The position numbers and the translations under genes are program-made. The notes beneath the pieces are model-generated. The model did not search any database, was not told the DNA's origin, and was given only the letters and a program-made list of their open reading frames with translations. DNA of 64,000 nt from Pipra filicauda (lineage: Eukaryota > Chordata > Aves > Passeriformes > Pipridae): the NCBI RefSeq assembly GCF_003945595.2, contig NW_024104096.1, positions 2,723,501 through 2,787,500 of the forward strand. Direction: 5' to 3'. Of the stretch, positions 32,270-43,681 are shown piece by piece (the stretch's first letter is position 1; each line of letters opens with the position of its first letter).

Positions 32270-34880
32270 CCCCTGTCTTTTACTACAGAACGCACTGGAG
32301 TTTTGTTTAAAAATCGGGCCATTCTCGGCGGGAGGCATGATACAAAATTTCGGCCTGCAACCACAACAAATACCCCTGAAGCCTTGCTCACATCTTCTAA
32401 ACATATAGAAAATATATTAAAAAAATAACGAGATGTTTCAAAAACTTACGTCCCTCTTTAGGAGATGACCGAAAAAAATGAGCAGCTTCTGAAGCGGAGG
32501 CTTTACGTCCTGGGTCGTTTTTAAGTGCTATTGCAAACCCCAGCTGAAGTGTTTGCAGCCGAACACAAATTTTCAGGCTTAAATTGCCTTCTTCCTGTCC
32601 CGGGATGCCAGGGCTTTCCACAGCTAAAATCGCACAGCTCTTTTCCCGGAATCCTCTTACTTCTTCCCGCGCTCAGAGCTCCGCTGCCCCGGGCACCCTT
32701 TTGTTGCTCTGGGTCAGCCTGCGCTGCACTCGCAGCCTCTTCCCAGGCGCGGCTTAACCCCTGCTCCAGCCTCTACCTTAGCGGGATGGTTTCACGACAA
32801 ATCCTAGTTTGTGCATTCCCTGCTCACCCCTAGCAGAGCCAGAGGTATGTTTCATCCTCCCCCACGCATTACTACTCAGTGCATAGTGGCTCCGTGCCCC
32901 TGCAGCCCCTGCCTGAGTGACCCGGGACTGCTCCCCTTGTCTTGAAGCGTTTCGTGGGACAGAGAGACAAAGGGAGTGGACATTTCCACGGGAGACAGCG
33001 CTGCCCGCGGACTTCCCAGGGACCCAGGCCCGAGTGCCTCCCCTTTGTGCGGAGCTCCGCCGAGCCCCGGGACATGCAGCAGTTGGAGACACCGGTCCGC
33101 TCCTTCCGCCTCCCGGGCCCTGGCTGGGGTGATGGGGGCATGCAGGTGGCTCCACGCGGACACCAGGAGAAGCTGGAGGGGGTTCCCAGGGGCGGGGACA
33201 GCGGGCTGCCCGTGCCCTGGGAACGAATACCCCTGGTCCGGGCTGCCCGGGGCTGTCGGCCCGCAGCGCTCGCCGCTCGTACCCGACCCCGGCCAGGCCC
33301 CCCGAGGGCGGTCGGCGGGTCCCCGACGCTCGGCTCACTCTTGCGGGCGCGACCTGTGCCTCGATCCCGGAGCACCGCTACTGCTCGCGGCCCCGGCACC
33401 TCCTGACCCCTGCGCGAGGGGTGTCCACAGGTGGGTGTCGGCTCCCCCGCCGCGCCGGGCCCCTCACCAGCAGATGGTGCTGCTGGAGCCCCATCCCCGG
33501 GGCTCCGGGGCCCCGACGGACCGCACCGGGCCTGGCTCAGTCGAACTGCCGTCAGCCCTCCGCCGCCCGGCCAGGCAGAGGCACCGGGACCCTGCGTGCC
33601 GCATGGCCTCGGCAACGCGGGAACCTGGGCGGGCCACGGCGGCGGAGGGCTCAGGTAAGGGCGCGTTACGTGTCCCGGAGCTCACCAGCTAGCTGCTTGC
33701 GTGCGGGAGCTCGGGGCTTGCCCGGGAAGCGGCTAGTGGTGGAGAGAATGCCCGATTCGGACGGAAATTCCCTGAGGCTCTGGGGATTCTCGGCAGCCGC
33801 CACTGATCCCTGGCCCGGTGCCACGACCTTGTGCCCAGCGCTGAGAACCGCGGCCGCCTGCAGCGAGCTGAGTCCGTGCCGACCTGCCCCGGGCCGTCCT
33901 GGAGGCAGCGACCACGGACTGGCCCCAGCACGGGGGCCGTCGTTGGTGCCATCGAGCCATGCTGTCCTTTGCATCCCCGACGCGGGCGTTTCCACACCAG
34001 GCGCTGCTGCTGCCGCCGCCCGTCTCCTTTCCCTGCTGCGGGTCGGACACCGCTGGGCCCGGAGGCCGGCGGGAAAGGGCAACCAGCGGCTCGATTCCCC
34101 GTGCCTGGTTCTCTGCAGTGCCCGACCGGCCTTCGTGGGAAGACCGGCCGAGACGCTGGGTTCGGACAGGGCGCACCGACCGTGCCGCGCCGGGGCTCCG
34201 GACTGCGGGCGGCCCCAGCCCCGCTGCGCCCGCTGGGTCCCGCGGAGCCGCCAGCGCTCAACCCCGAGGGCCTCGCCCAGCACCGCGGATCCCAGCGCGG
34301 CTCGGAGCGAACTCTTCCCTCTTCCCTCGGGTCGTGTTTAGGATTCTTTTCGGGGTGATTACCCTCCCTTTCCTCAATCAGGGCCGTCCCCGCTGCCTTA
34401 CCGCCTCTGCCGTTCCTGCAGCCGGAGACCAGCTAGAGCTGTGCTGGCCGCTCGCCTCGCTCCGGCCCCAGTCCTGAGCTCCCCGGTGTCTCGGTGTCCC
34501 GACTTCGTCCCGGTTTTGCGTGGTGCGGGAGCTCCCGCGGCCGAAAGCGACCCCCGGAGCCGGCGCAAAGCGAAAGCTCGGTGTTGGCGGGGCTGCAGCA
34601 GGGCGGCAGACCCCGAGCCGAGGGGGTTAAACCAGGAGCCTCCCCTTACCTTCAAAAAGTTAAAAATGTCTGGAGCCTGCATCTCTTAAAGGGGCGGTGC
34701 TGGCTGCAAGGAGTCTTGGCACCGGCTGCGAGAAAGGCTGGTCAGGGGCGTGAGTTCCCCTCCACCAACACCAAAACATTGCAAAAAAAGGCAGAGCGCC
34801 CCACACTTTAGATAAGGACAATTAGCCACCAGCGAGCCCCTGCAGACAGCGAGTTAATTAGGGGTTTCCTGCTCTCAGGC

Positions 34881-35140
34881 ATGCCCTGTCCCAGCTCCTG
34901 CCCCCCAGGGCTCTTAGCCCTGATGGCACCTGGGCTGGCCCTCATGGCCGCCTTCTCGCTGCCCTCCCAGGCTGGGGACAGGAGAGCACTGCCGGTGGAG
35001 AAACCTTCAGGTGTGAAAGGAAGAACTCTCATTCTCCTTGATGTCAACACCAAGAGCCCTGTCAGGATAATCAGTGAGAATTTCCTCTCCCTGCAGCTGG
35101 ACCCCTCCATCATTCATGATGGCTGGCTCGATTTCTTAAG
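34881..35140 (+). CDS. HPSE2: HPSE2 exon 1 coding part, residues 1-86
   Basis: Signal peptide plus the first beta strand of the mature protein. Ends TTA AG before GTAAGG (phase 2). The bases just before the ATG (TTTCCTGCTCTCAG) also look like a splice acceptor. Confidence 0.93.
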
Positions 35141-38100
35141 GTAAGGCAGGAGCCCCCCGGCGCCCTCCCCACGCCGCCCGCGGGGCGCCCTGGCGGCCCC
35201 GCCGCCCAGCCCTGCCGGGCTCCGCGCTGCTGGCGCTTGTTGTGACGGAGGGAGCGAGGCCATGGTTTCCATTAAGATGCACATGTTTGCAATGGAGAAA
35301 GCATTTCGGAGACTTATCAGTTATGACTGCAAAAATGTCGTGCTCCCCTGGCTCCGGCAACCGCTCCTCTGCAAAAAGCACAACACGGCGCCGAGGCAGC
35401 ACAGGGGAAAAGAAGTCAAAACCAAACAAAAAACAGCAGCAGGAACGGGGCCGCCTGCCGAACCCAGCCGAGCCTTCCCCGGGTCCTGACGGGCGGAGAG
35501 CCGGTGTCGGCTAGGTTTTCTGAGCCCTTCGCTCCCCGGAATTCCAGCCCTGCGCGGGGGGCTGAGCCGGGCTGCAGCTGCGCTTGGCTCCACCGGCGGT
35601 GCGGAGCGGCCGCGGCCTGGAGGCGCTGGGACAGCCAGAAAGCCCTTTCCCTGCTGGGTAAGTCGAGGAGGGAGAGTGGGTGTCTTCCGCACGCCCGCCT
35701 CGAGGGTCCTTTCGGCTGCCGGGGAAGGAGCGGGGCGAGGATGCGGGAAGGCGCGAGCGAAGCGGAGCCGGGACGGTTCCCGCTTTTCTCTCCTCCCCGC
35801 TCCTCTCCCCTCCTCGGCGATTCGGCCCGCGGCACGGTCCCGCGTGGCACTGAGCGCCTCTGCCTCCGGGACGCCGTTGCACTTGTCCGGGGGGCGCCGG
35901 CAGGGCGGGGGTAAGCCGGGCCCGCCGGCCTCCGGGCCACCACCGGCGGGTGGGGCGGCTCCTCTCTCCGGGGCCGCGCTGCTCGGCCGGCGCGGAGCCC
36001 CGCAGCCGGTGGTACCGCGTCGCACCGCCCCGGGCGGGTCCTCGAGCCCCGTGGTCGGTGGTCGTTGACGGTACTGGGGAAGCGAGGGCCCATCCCGGCC
36101 CTCGGCGCCCTCAGTTCTCTCTCTCCTCTCCCCAGTTCCCGGCGGCTGGTGACCCTGGCGCGGGGCCTGGCCCCCGCCTTCCTGCGCTTCGCGGGCAAGA
36201 GGACGGACTTTCTCCAGTTCCACAACGTGAAAAACCCGGCCAAGAGCCGCGGCGGGCCCGGCCCCGACTACTACCTCAAGAACTACGAGGACGGTGAGCC
36301 CCGGGGCCGGAACGGGGGGCGGGCGCGGCAGCGGGGGGCTGCGGGAGCCGGGCGGTCCTGCTCCGCCTGCCCTGCTCTCCCCTCGCCCGGCGAGGCTGTG
36401 TCTCGTCCGGGCACGCTGCGCCGGATACCGGGCAGGGCAAAATTCCCGTACCCTTTCTTTCCCGAGCGAGGGGAACCGGGGAGCTCGGCGGAGCTCGGCA
36501 GCCCATTGCCGGTGGATCCGGCGGGTGCCAGCCTCCGGGAACAAAAGACCGGCACGGGGGAGCGGGACTTTTCATATCCCCCCTGCCCTAGAGGAGACTT
36601 TTCCGCGGCTCCTGGCTGGGACCGGGCATCGGAGCCCCAGTTTGCCTGTGCACGCCCCGTCCCGCGCTCCTCCCGCGGCTCTCGGGAGCCTTTGCCTTTC
36701 CCCACGGACCTCGCGTTTGCTCGCGTTTCTGTGCCCGCCGCAGCCTCTGGGCTCCCCGCCGGGCTTGGTGGCGATCGGTCCCCACGACCTGGTGCCCAGC
36801 TGGGGCTGGTCCCGCTACGGACCTCTCTGCCATCCATGGTCTTTCGAAAGTCACCGCCTGGCCTCGGCTCTCTGCTGCTCCCCTCCCCTCCTCACCGTCT
36901 GCCCTCTTCCCCACCCGTTTGCAGTACACAAAAGGCTTTCACCTTTCACGGCCCTTAATTCCCACAAAGAAAATGCATAGAAAAGTTAGGGCCACGTCTC
37001 CGTCCTAAGGTCCTAAGGCATTTCTTTTAAGAAGCAGAATACCATGTCCACATGCAAGAATCCATTGATTTTTCTCTCTTGCTTTCTTAAAACAAAAAAA
37101 ACCAAACAAAAAACCAAAAAGCAACAAACCAAAACCGAAGAATACCTAACTTTTTTTCTTACTCAACGACTTACAAAAATTAGCTGAAGATATTTCCATA
37201 AGTAATTTTGAAGGCCAATTAATGCCAGACAGATCCCACTGGGCAGGTCTGTACAATAGAGGAAATTTTGCAGAGATCTAGTCAGCAGTGCAGTGCTGAA
37301 TGGAAAAAACAGATGCATTTGCCAGTTTTCTGATGTCTCTTGCTCCTGCTGTTTCCCCACATAACATCTGAGATGAATGTCTCTCTATTCCCACACGCAG
37401 GCAGGTGGGTGAGTTTTTGTACTCCATCTTTCACTTGGTCTCCTAGCTGAAGAAATCTCGATGTTATTCCTTGTTTTTCTTTTGGTTGAAGGGTTTGTTG
37501 TAAGCTCTGCCTGCTGAGGTGCACTTCAGGAGCCTGCCACAGCCACCTTGAACAGAAGAAATTAAGTGTCATGAATAAAATTGTGGATAGGACTCACACA
37601 AAACATTTGTAAGAATAAATTTTCCCACCTTCAAGATTTCAGCAACTTGCAGGAGAGAACTGACACTTATTAAATGTCTTCACAACAGCTTTCATGTTAA
37701 GGAAGAACTGAAATATTTTGCCTTTTTTCAGTTTTTCTCATGGCAATAAAATTGAAATGTAGCAGCCTTCAAAATGAAGCTTTTCATAGAAGTTGTAACC
37801 ACAGGTCTTAACTTTTCATCACTTAAATATGGAACAGGACCATTGTGCATGTGGGTGAAGGAAGGAGGGGACACATGTGGTGTGTATCAAGCATCGATGT
37901 AAATCAGAAAGGTGTGGTAAAAGGGATTTCCTGCCTGGAAGCAAAGCTTTTGTATTTGTTCTTAAGAACTGTGTGCAAACTCTAGGGCTAGAGTTGCTAG
38001 TAGCTCACATCCTTTTGTGCTGGGGCTTCAGTAAGTGCTTCACTAGAGAGATCCAGTTCTCCAAAATGAAATCCTGATGCCACCACAGCTCTTTGCCCTG

Positions 38101-41100
38101 CTGTACTGCATCTGAGCAGCCATCTTCTCCATTTGGAGCACTGGTCTCGTTTTTGTTCCCTCCTCTGTGGCTCACCCAGGACCTGCTTGGGATCAGGGCA
38201 TACGCTTTGCTCTTGCTGCAAAGAACTTACAGCCTCAAAAAATATGGCAAGCAGCACCTGGGCATGGGGGAAGCCAACAAGCATCCTGCTAGGTACCCTT
38301 CCCTCTCCCCAAGTTGTCTGAGGTGGTTGGGGGTATTTTCCATGTCTGTGGGCTTTTATATGTCCAGTACCTATTTTCTGAAATTTCTTATGGCGGCATG
38401 GGAGTGAGGAAGAAATTGGGAGGCTTCATTAGTTAAAAAAGTCAGAAAATATTTAAAAGAGAAAGAAGTGAATTTCTAAGTCTTATGCATGACCCTAGTG
38501 ATTTTTAGTGACATGACAAGTGATAGTTTGTTTGCTTCATGCTTTGAATGTTTGTCTTTTCATCTGTTCTCCCCATGGGTGCACACAGACTCTAGGCCTG
38601 TGACCCCAGTGCCCGGGCTTTCTTTGCAGCTTCCATAGGTGTTCCCACGTGGCCTGTGCACAAGTGGGGAGAGAAGGGCACATCTTATCGTCCTCTAAGC
38701 TGCAGCAACTGATTGGCCGTAGGACTGAGAGGTAAAAGGCACATGCACAAGACTGCTCAGAGAACTGCAGTTGCGAATGAGCAACTGTGAGTGGTGTTCA
38801 CACCACAGGCAGTTGCATCCTGCTGTGTGCTCACAGGCCACACTAGTGTGGCCATCAGGCATTCAGATGGGCAGCAGCAACAGGACTGCTTTGCATCATC
38901 CTTCATGGATCCTGTGACCATGTTTGCTGGAGTTCAAATGAATCTCTGTGCAGGGATCTTCATCCTGTAAATCCCTCTCTGCCACCCTGTTGCTCTTCAG
39001 ACCAGCTACTCCTCAGTGCTGCCTTTGATGGTATTTTCTGTCTCTGTGGTGCTCTGTCTTCCTGACTATCAGATCTCCACAGAGATTCACTTTACTCTTC
39101 ACCCCTTTGGTTAAAATTGTATTTGTTTCCCTTTCAAAGAGTTACAACCATGCATACCTCCACCTTCTGAAAACTGCTTTTGCCTAGGCCTGCCTTTGGG
39201 TTCGCCAACCCATCTTTTTCCAGTTCTTTCTTCCATGGAGAGCATGGGTACTCTCTGAGGGTTATAGAAATTGCTTTTGGTTTGTATCTGAACTGTACCT
39301 CATTTTCCTGAGAAAAGGTGCTTCCTTTAGGTTTCAGAGTAATTATTTTTTTTCCTGTAAGCACAGATCTGGAAATATCGTGTATTACCAGGTGTGTACC
39401 TCTTTCTTTTGGAAGTCTGAGTAGCCTCACCTGAGTCTAGACCAATCATGTTTGGTCAGTAAAGGTAACAAAGTAGTGCATGCTCTATGGTGGCTGCCTG
39501 TGATGCCCAGGAAGAGGGTGCATGTGGCAACTTGTTTCGGCACTGAACATAAAACTGGCACAGCAATTTCATCACCTGGTGGCAGATTTGTTCGTACCTG
39601 TCAGAACAACTTGTAAAAGTGGTTGCCTGTGATAAATGGTCTTGATGAGCCATAGGGTACGCAGTCCCTGTTGATAGTAGCATGGCTATATGTACCTTCT
39701 GAACTTTGCTAAGTATTAGAGAGTCATCTAACCTGTTATATTAATACCCCATCTATATCATATACCAGGTAGCTGCCATCCCATCCAGCCCCTGCTTTGG
39801 ATGGTCTTTTCTGGAGTCCACCCTATTTGGATACAGCATCGGCCAGCCTGAGGTCTGATAGAAACAGAAATCCTGTTTAATGTACGTCAAGCTCAGTGGT
39901 ACCAGGAGGTGGGGCTGTGCCGGAGACTTTGTAACACATGATGATCAAGAGGTGTAACATTTTTAGCATGAGAGACTTTTCTCTTCTTTAAATGTGCCCT
40001 GCTGAGTTTGTTTTTCTTCACCAGCTCTTCTCAGTGTTGTGCTTTGTTATCCGGAGATGTGTTTCTGTCCTGCCATAGGTACATGTCTGATTCCAGGGCA
40101 GGTACCAAGATGTAAGATCTCATGCTGCTTTTGCTGTTGGATTGCCTAACAAGCAAGCTGTTTGGCCTGCCCTTTCAACTGCCTCCCATGTGCCAAGGAC
40201 CAGTTGGGTCTGAGGAATGGAACAATAAGAAACATTGGTCTCCAGGAAAACAGGCTTGAGCAGCTCCTCTTTGGAGCAAAGGCACAGGCAGTTGCCAGTA
40301 CAAAACCTCTTCTGAAGCTGAATTTGTTAAAACTTGACTTGCATGCTGCCCTGGAGGTTGGTGTTGAAGTGCTGTGTGTAGTGTGGAATCCTGGTGTTGT
40401 TTCAGGAAGGGGCACTGCAGATGCTGCCTCAGTGCATGAACCCAAAGCCCATTTTGGAAGCTCCCTGCTGGTGCTACAGCATGAGTTTGGTGGGCTAATG
40501 TGGGGCATCCTCACCTGCAGTGAGGTCCTCAACTGCCTCTCATCTCAAACTCACACAGACCAGCTTTGGACAACCTGTGGTGGCATAAACATTGCTTACA
40601 GCTTCCCGCTGTGCATATGTGCAGCGAAGGAAAACTCCAGGGAAAAAGAAAAGTTACTCGTAGTTGGAACTCTTCAAGATGCATTGGCCCAAGTGCATGG
40701 CTTCTCCCTCCTGCCCTCAGGCTTTGTGTAGCCAGTGGGATTGGGTGGCTGAGAAGAGACCAAAGGATGCTTTGTGTGGCCTTGTGTGGGCCACGACAGG
40801 GAAAGGGGAAGGGGAGCACATCTGCATGCTGTAGGTAGTGCATCAGAAAATTTTCTGAGCTGAAGCGCATATGGACAACACATTTCAAAAATACTCTTTT
40901 AATTGCTGTTAAGTTACTTCCTTCTATTTTATCTCCTTTTTTTTTTTCTTTGATAGGATACCAGGCATCTGGAAAAATGGCCAATTACAACCAAAAAATT
41001 GAAAAAGACATTTTTCTTAAGCCTTCCGTACTAGTCAGGAGATTTTCCCATATAATATGGGAATTTTCACATTATACTGTGTAATACTGGCAAGGTTTTC

Positions 41101-43650
41101 TGTGTGTCCTTTCAGTGTTGGATCCATTCCTTCAGGCACCTTCAGGTAACTGACACTGCATCTAAACATCAAAATTTGTGCAGCAATGGGAACATCTTTT
41201 CACCCTTGCTCAGTCTGTATTGCACAGGCATCTCCTAGGATGCCATGCTGTTAGAATATGTGCAAGGGTCTTAGGTATTGATTGGAAAGGAAGATAATAA
41301 ACTGTTAAATGGCCTGGGGATTCCTTTATATGTTTGTGTATCGTTGCACAGAGGCTGGAGCTGACCTCAGCTAGGGCTCCTGCTCCCATTCTTCTGCTCC
41401 TTCTGGGATATTCCTGCCCTCTCCTATACCTGGAGCATGAGTTTATATGGTGATTCAGTTCAGAGACCTCAGCTGGCCAAAACCTGATGGTGGAGAGGTG
41501 ACTGCACTTCAGCTTGTTCAGCTGCTGAACTGATGAATGCTACATGACCATGAGGGTGTAGAGGACAGTGCTGCATTGAAAGGAAAGCCTGCACTGAAAG
41601 ATGGGACTGCAGCAGCCTCAGTCTCAGTCAGAATAAATCCTACAAATCTATGTCCTGAAGGTGGTGAAGCTCACCTCTTGATTCTCTGCCATCAAAATGG
41701 TTGGCCCCCATGCTTTCTATATTCTCTACACAGTGTCCTTCTGCTGCTTCCCTTGTGTTGGCTCTGGCACATTTCTAATCCTCTGCGAAGAGAGCAGAAA
41801 ACTAATTCAGATTAAAAAAATGGCAACTGTTTTACTGCAAATTTAGTGAACAGGATCATAAGGGTCATCAGGGGGTTTGAGGATACCTGAGCCAGAATGA
41901 GGGAGGGTTATTGCCAAGTGACTGGGACTGTCCCTTTGGCTCTGCCAGCTCATAAACTGTACAGCAGATGTTTCTGAATGGAGAACCATCCTATTGTCCT
42001 GGTAAAAATGAACAAACAAGTTTTCCTTTATTCAAGGAATCATTTTCTGTTTCTGGTCACCCAGAGCCCCTTTTTTGTCTGCTTTGTGTCCCTTGACAGT
42101 TTAGACATCTGTCCTTTCAGAGCTTGAAGAAAAAACAGTTGGGATTTTTGCCCTCTGAGTATTTCAAACACAGTCCTTTAGGGAGGGATATAGAATTTCA
42201 GGCATCACAAGCACTCAATTCCCAAGACGTGTAGATCCTCTGATGTCCTTTGGACTTCTGGAATTTGCCAGACTCAGGGCTGCTCTGTGTCTTGGCCTCA
42301 GCTCTGAGGGAGCCTCCTGTTCTCTAGCTCAAAGGGACCACAGCTCCAGCGAAGGAGCTGCAACCTGCTCTGCCTGTGAAAGGAGTCCCAGTGCTCAGTT
42401 ATTTCCTCAGAAATTTAAAAAAAAAAAAAAAAAAGCCTCTAGAAATCATGTTACACAAGGCAAGGGAGATACTGCCTGTGCAGGAGATATTTCCAAAGAT
42501 TGCCTATTTATCTCCATTTTTTTTCTTTTTAATTTTCAAACTATTTTGCTAGAACCATGAATGAAAGTTGCTTTAATAACTGCAGGAAATGTGCAATCAA
42601 ACAATTAATTCCTGATTTCTTAGCTGTTTGCTGGTGTATGCATGAGATAAAAGATTTCTATGGTTATATATTTGATTGTTTATAATAAGCATCCTTAATT
42701 CTCTAAAAAAATTACATGTTTTTGTTAGTTTCACGCTTCTTTTTATGCTACATCTTTGTATGACTTAAAAGTGATTAATGTGAAGTTATATGCACAGGGG
42801 AAAGACATGACTTTTGGTATACAACTATATGTTCTAAATTAGCAGTTGCCATTCAGGGAAAATGTTTTGAATTTATTATGGATTGGTCTCTGAATACATT
42901 TAGGGAAGTAACAAGTGAATCTAATATTAGGAATATTAGAAAAGAATTGGAAAAATTCACTGAGAGCATTCTTATGCTATAAGTAAACTAGGTGCTGACA
43001 TACAAATCAATGTAAAGAATATATATGTGTTGAATAGGGTGATGGAACTAATCAAAGTCAGAGGTTTCATTCAAAGAGATTTTTCAGCTCAGAAAAAATG
43101 AACAAGATTATGATAAATGCTGTGAACTCAGTGTCATGCAGAGAAGACAATTTGGGAATGATTATTTACTTGTTTTCATGACAGAAGAAACAGGGAACAT
43201 CCAGTGGAATTATTGCACATAAAAAGAACAAATATGATTTATTTTTTTTTTAATAGTGGGAAGTAACTTGTGGAACTCATTGTCAGGGAATTTTTTCCAG
43301 CTAAAAAAAAAAAAAAAGACACTGATGTGTCACAAATTTATCCATTGAAGACAGACAGGATGAGAATGCAGTTTCTGTCTTGAGAAATCTCTTGTCTTTC
43401 TAAATAAAAGTTGACTTCCCAATTTCACAGGCACTGGGCATTTTGTAATAATTTCAGCAGACAAACTGTTTTTTAAAAGAATTTCAAAATGTGTTGGTTT
43501 TAAAAGTAGGTATTTTACAAGTTTCACAGTGTGCAATTCATAAGAATTTTGCCTAGTCACTCATAAAACATCTATTTAACTAATATAATTTCCTAATATT
43601 AGATTTTTTTTTTAAAGTAGAAGCATTCAGTTTTTGTTAGCATAAAATCG

Positions 43651-43681
<31 letters not shown>

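Larger units (their letters stand above)
24301..32600. other. Spacer between the CNNM1 and HPSE2 promoters
   Basis: About 8.3 kb with no coding exon I can support and no clear LINE. It holds a GTTT repeat (24487-24513), a 24-base A run (29775-29798), a small tandem pair near 29660-29703, an AT-rich block with a 14-base palindrome (27914-27927) and a short GC-rich patch near 31550-31770. Regulatory DNA for either gene could lie here. Confidence 0.65.
32650..36900 (+). promoter_or_regulatory. HPSE2: Large GC-rich / CpG island at the HPSE2 5' end
   Basis: Over 4 kb of GC- and CpG-rich sequence, with less GC-rich breaks near 34640-34870 and 35240-35440. It covers the region upstream of HPSE2 exon 1, exon 1, intron 1 and exon 2. 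A GC-box (GGGGCGG, 34691-34697) lies about 190 bases before the ATG; no convincing TATA box. Long open frames on both strands here are a GC effect and are not called as genes. Size and position suggest a developmentally controlled CpG-island promoter. Confidence 0.65.

Noticed and set aside
32778..34358. Several 150-300 codon open frames on both strands in the HPSE2 promoter island
   Set aside because: GC-driven, low-complexity Pro/Arg/Ala/Gly products with no domain. Only the short 33603-33654 piece has splice-site support, and it is listed as a hypothesis.
35321..36958. Long frames on both strands (up to 407 codons) across HPSE2 intron 1 and exon 2
   Set aside because: GC artefacts overlapping the real exon 2; translations other than the HPSE2 frame show no family similarity.
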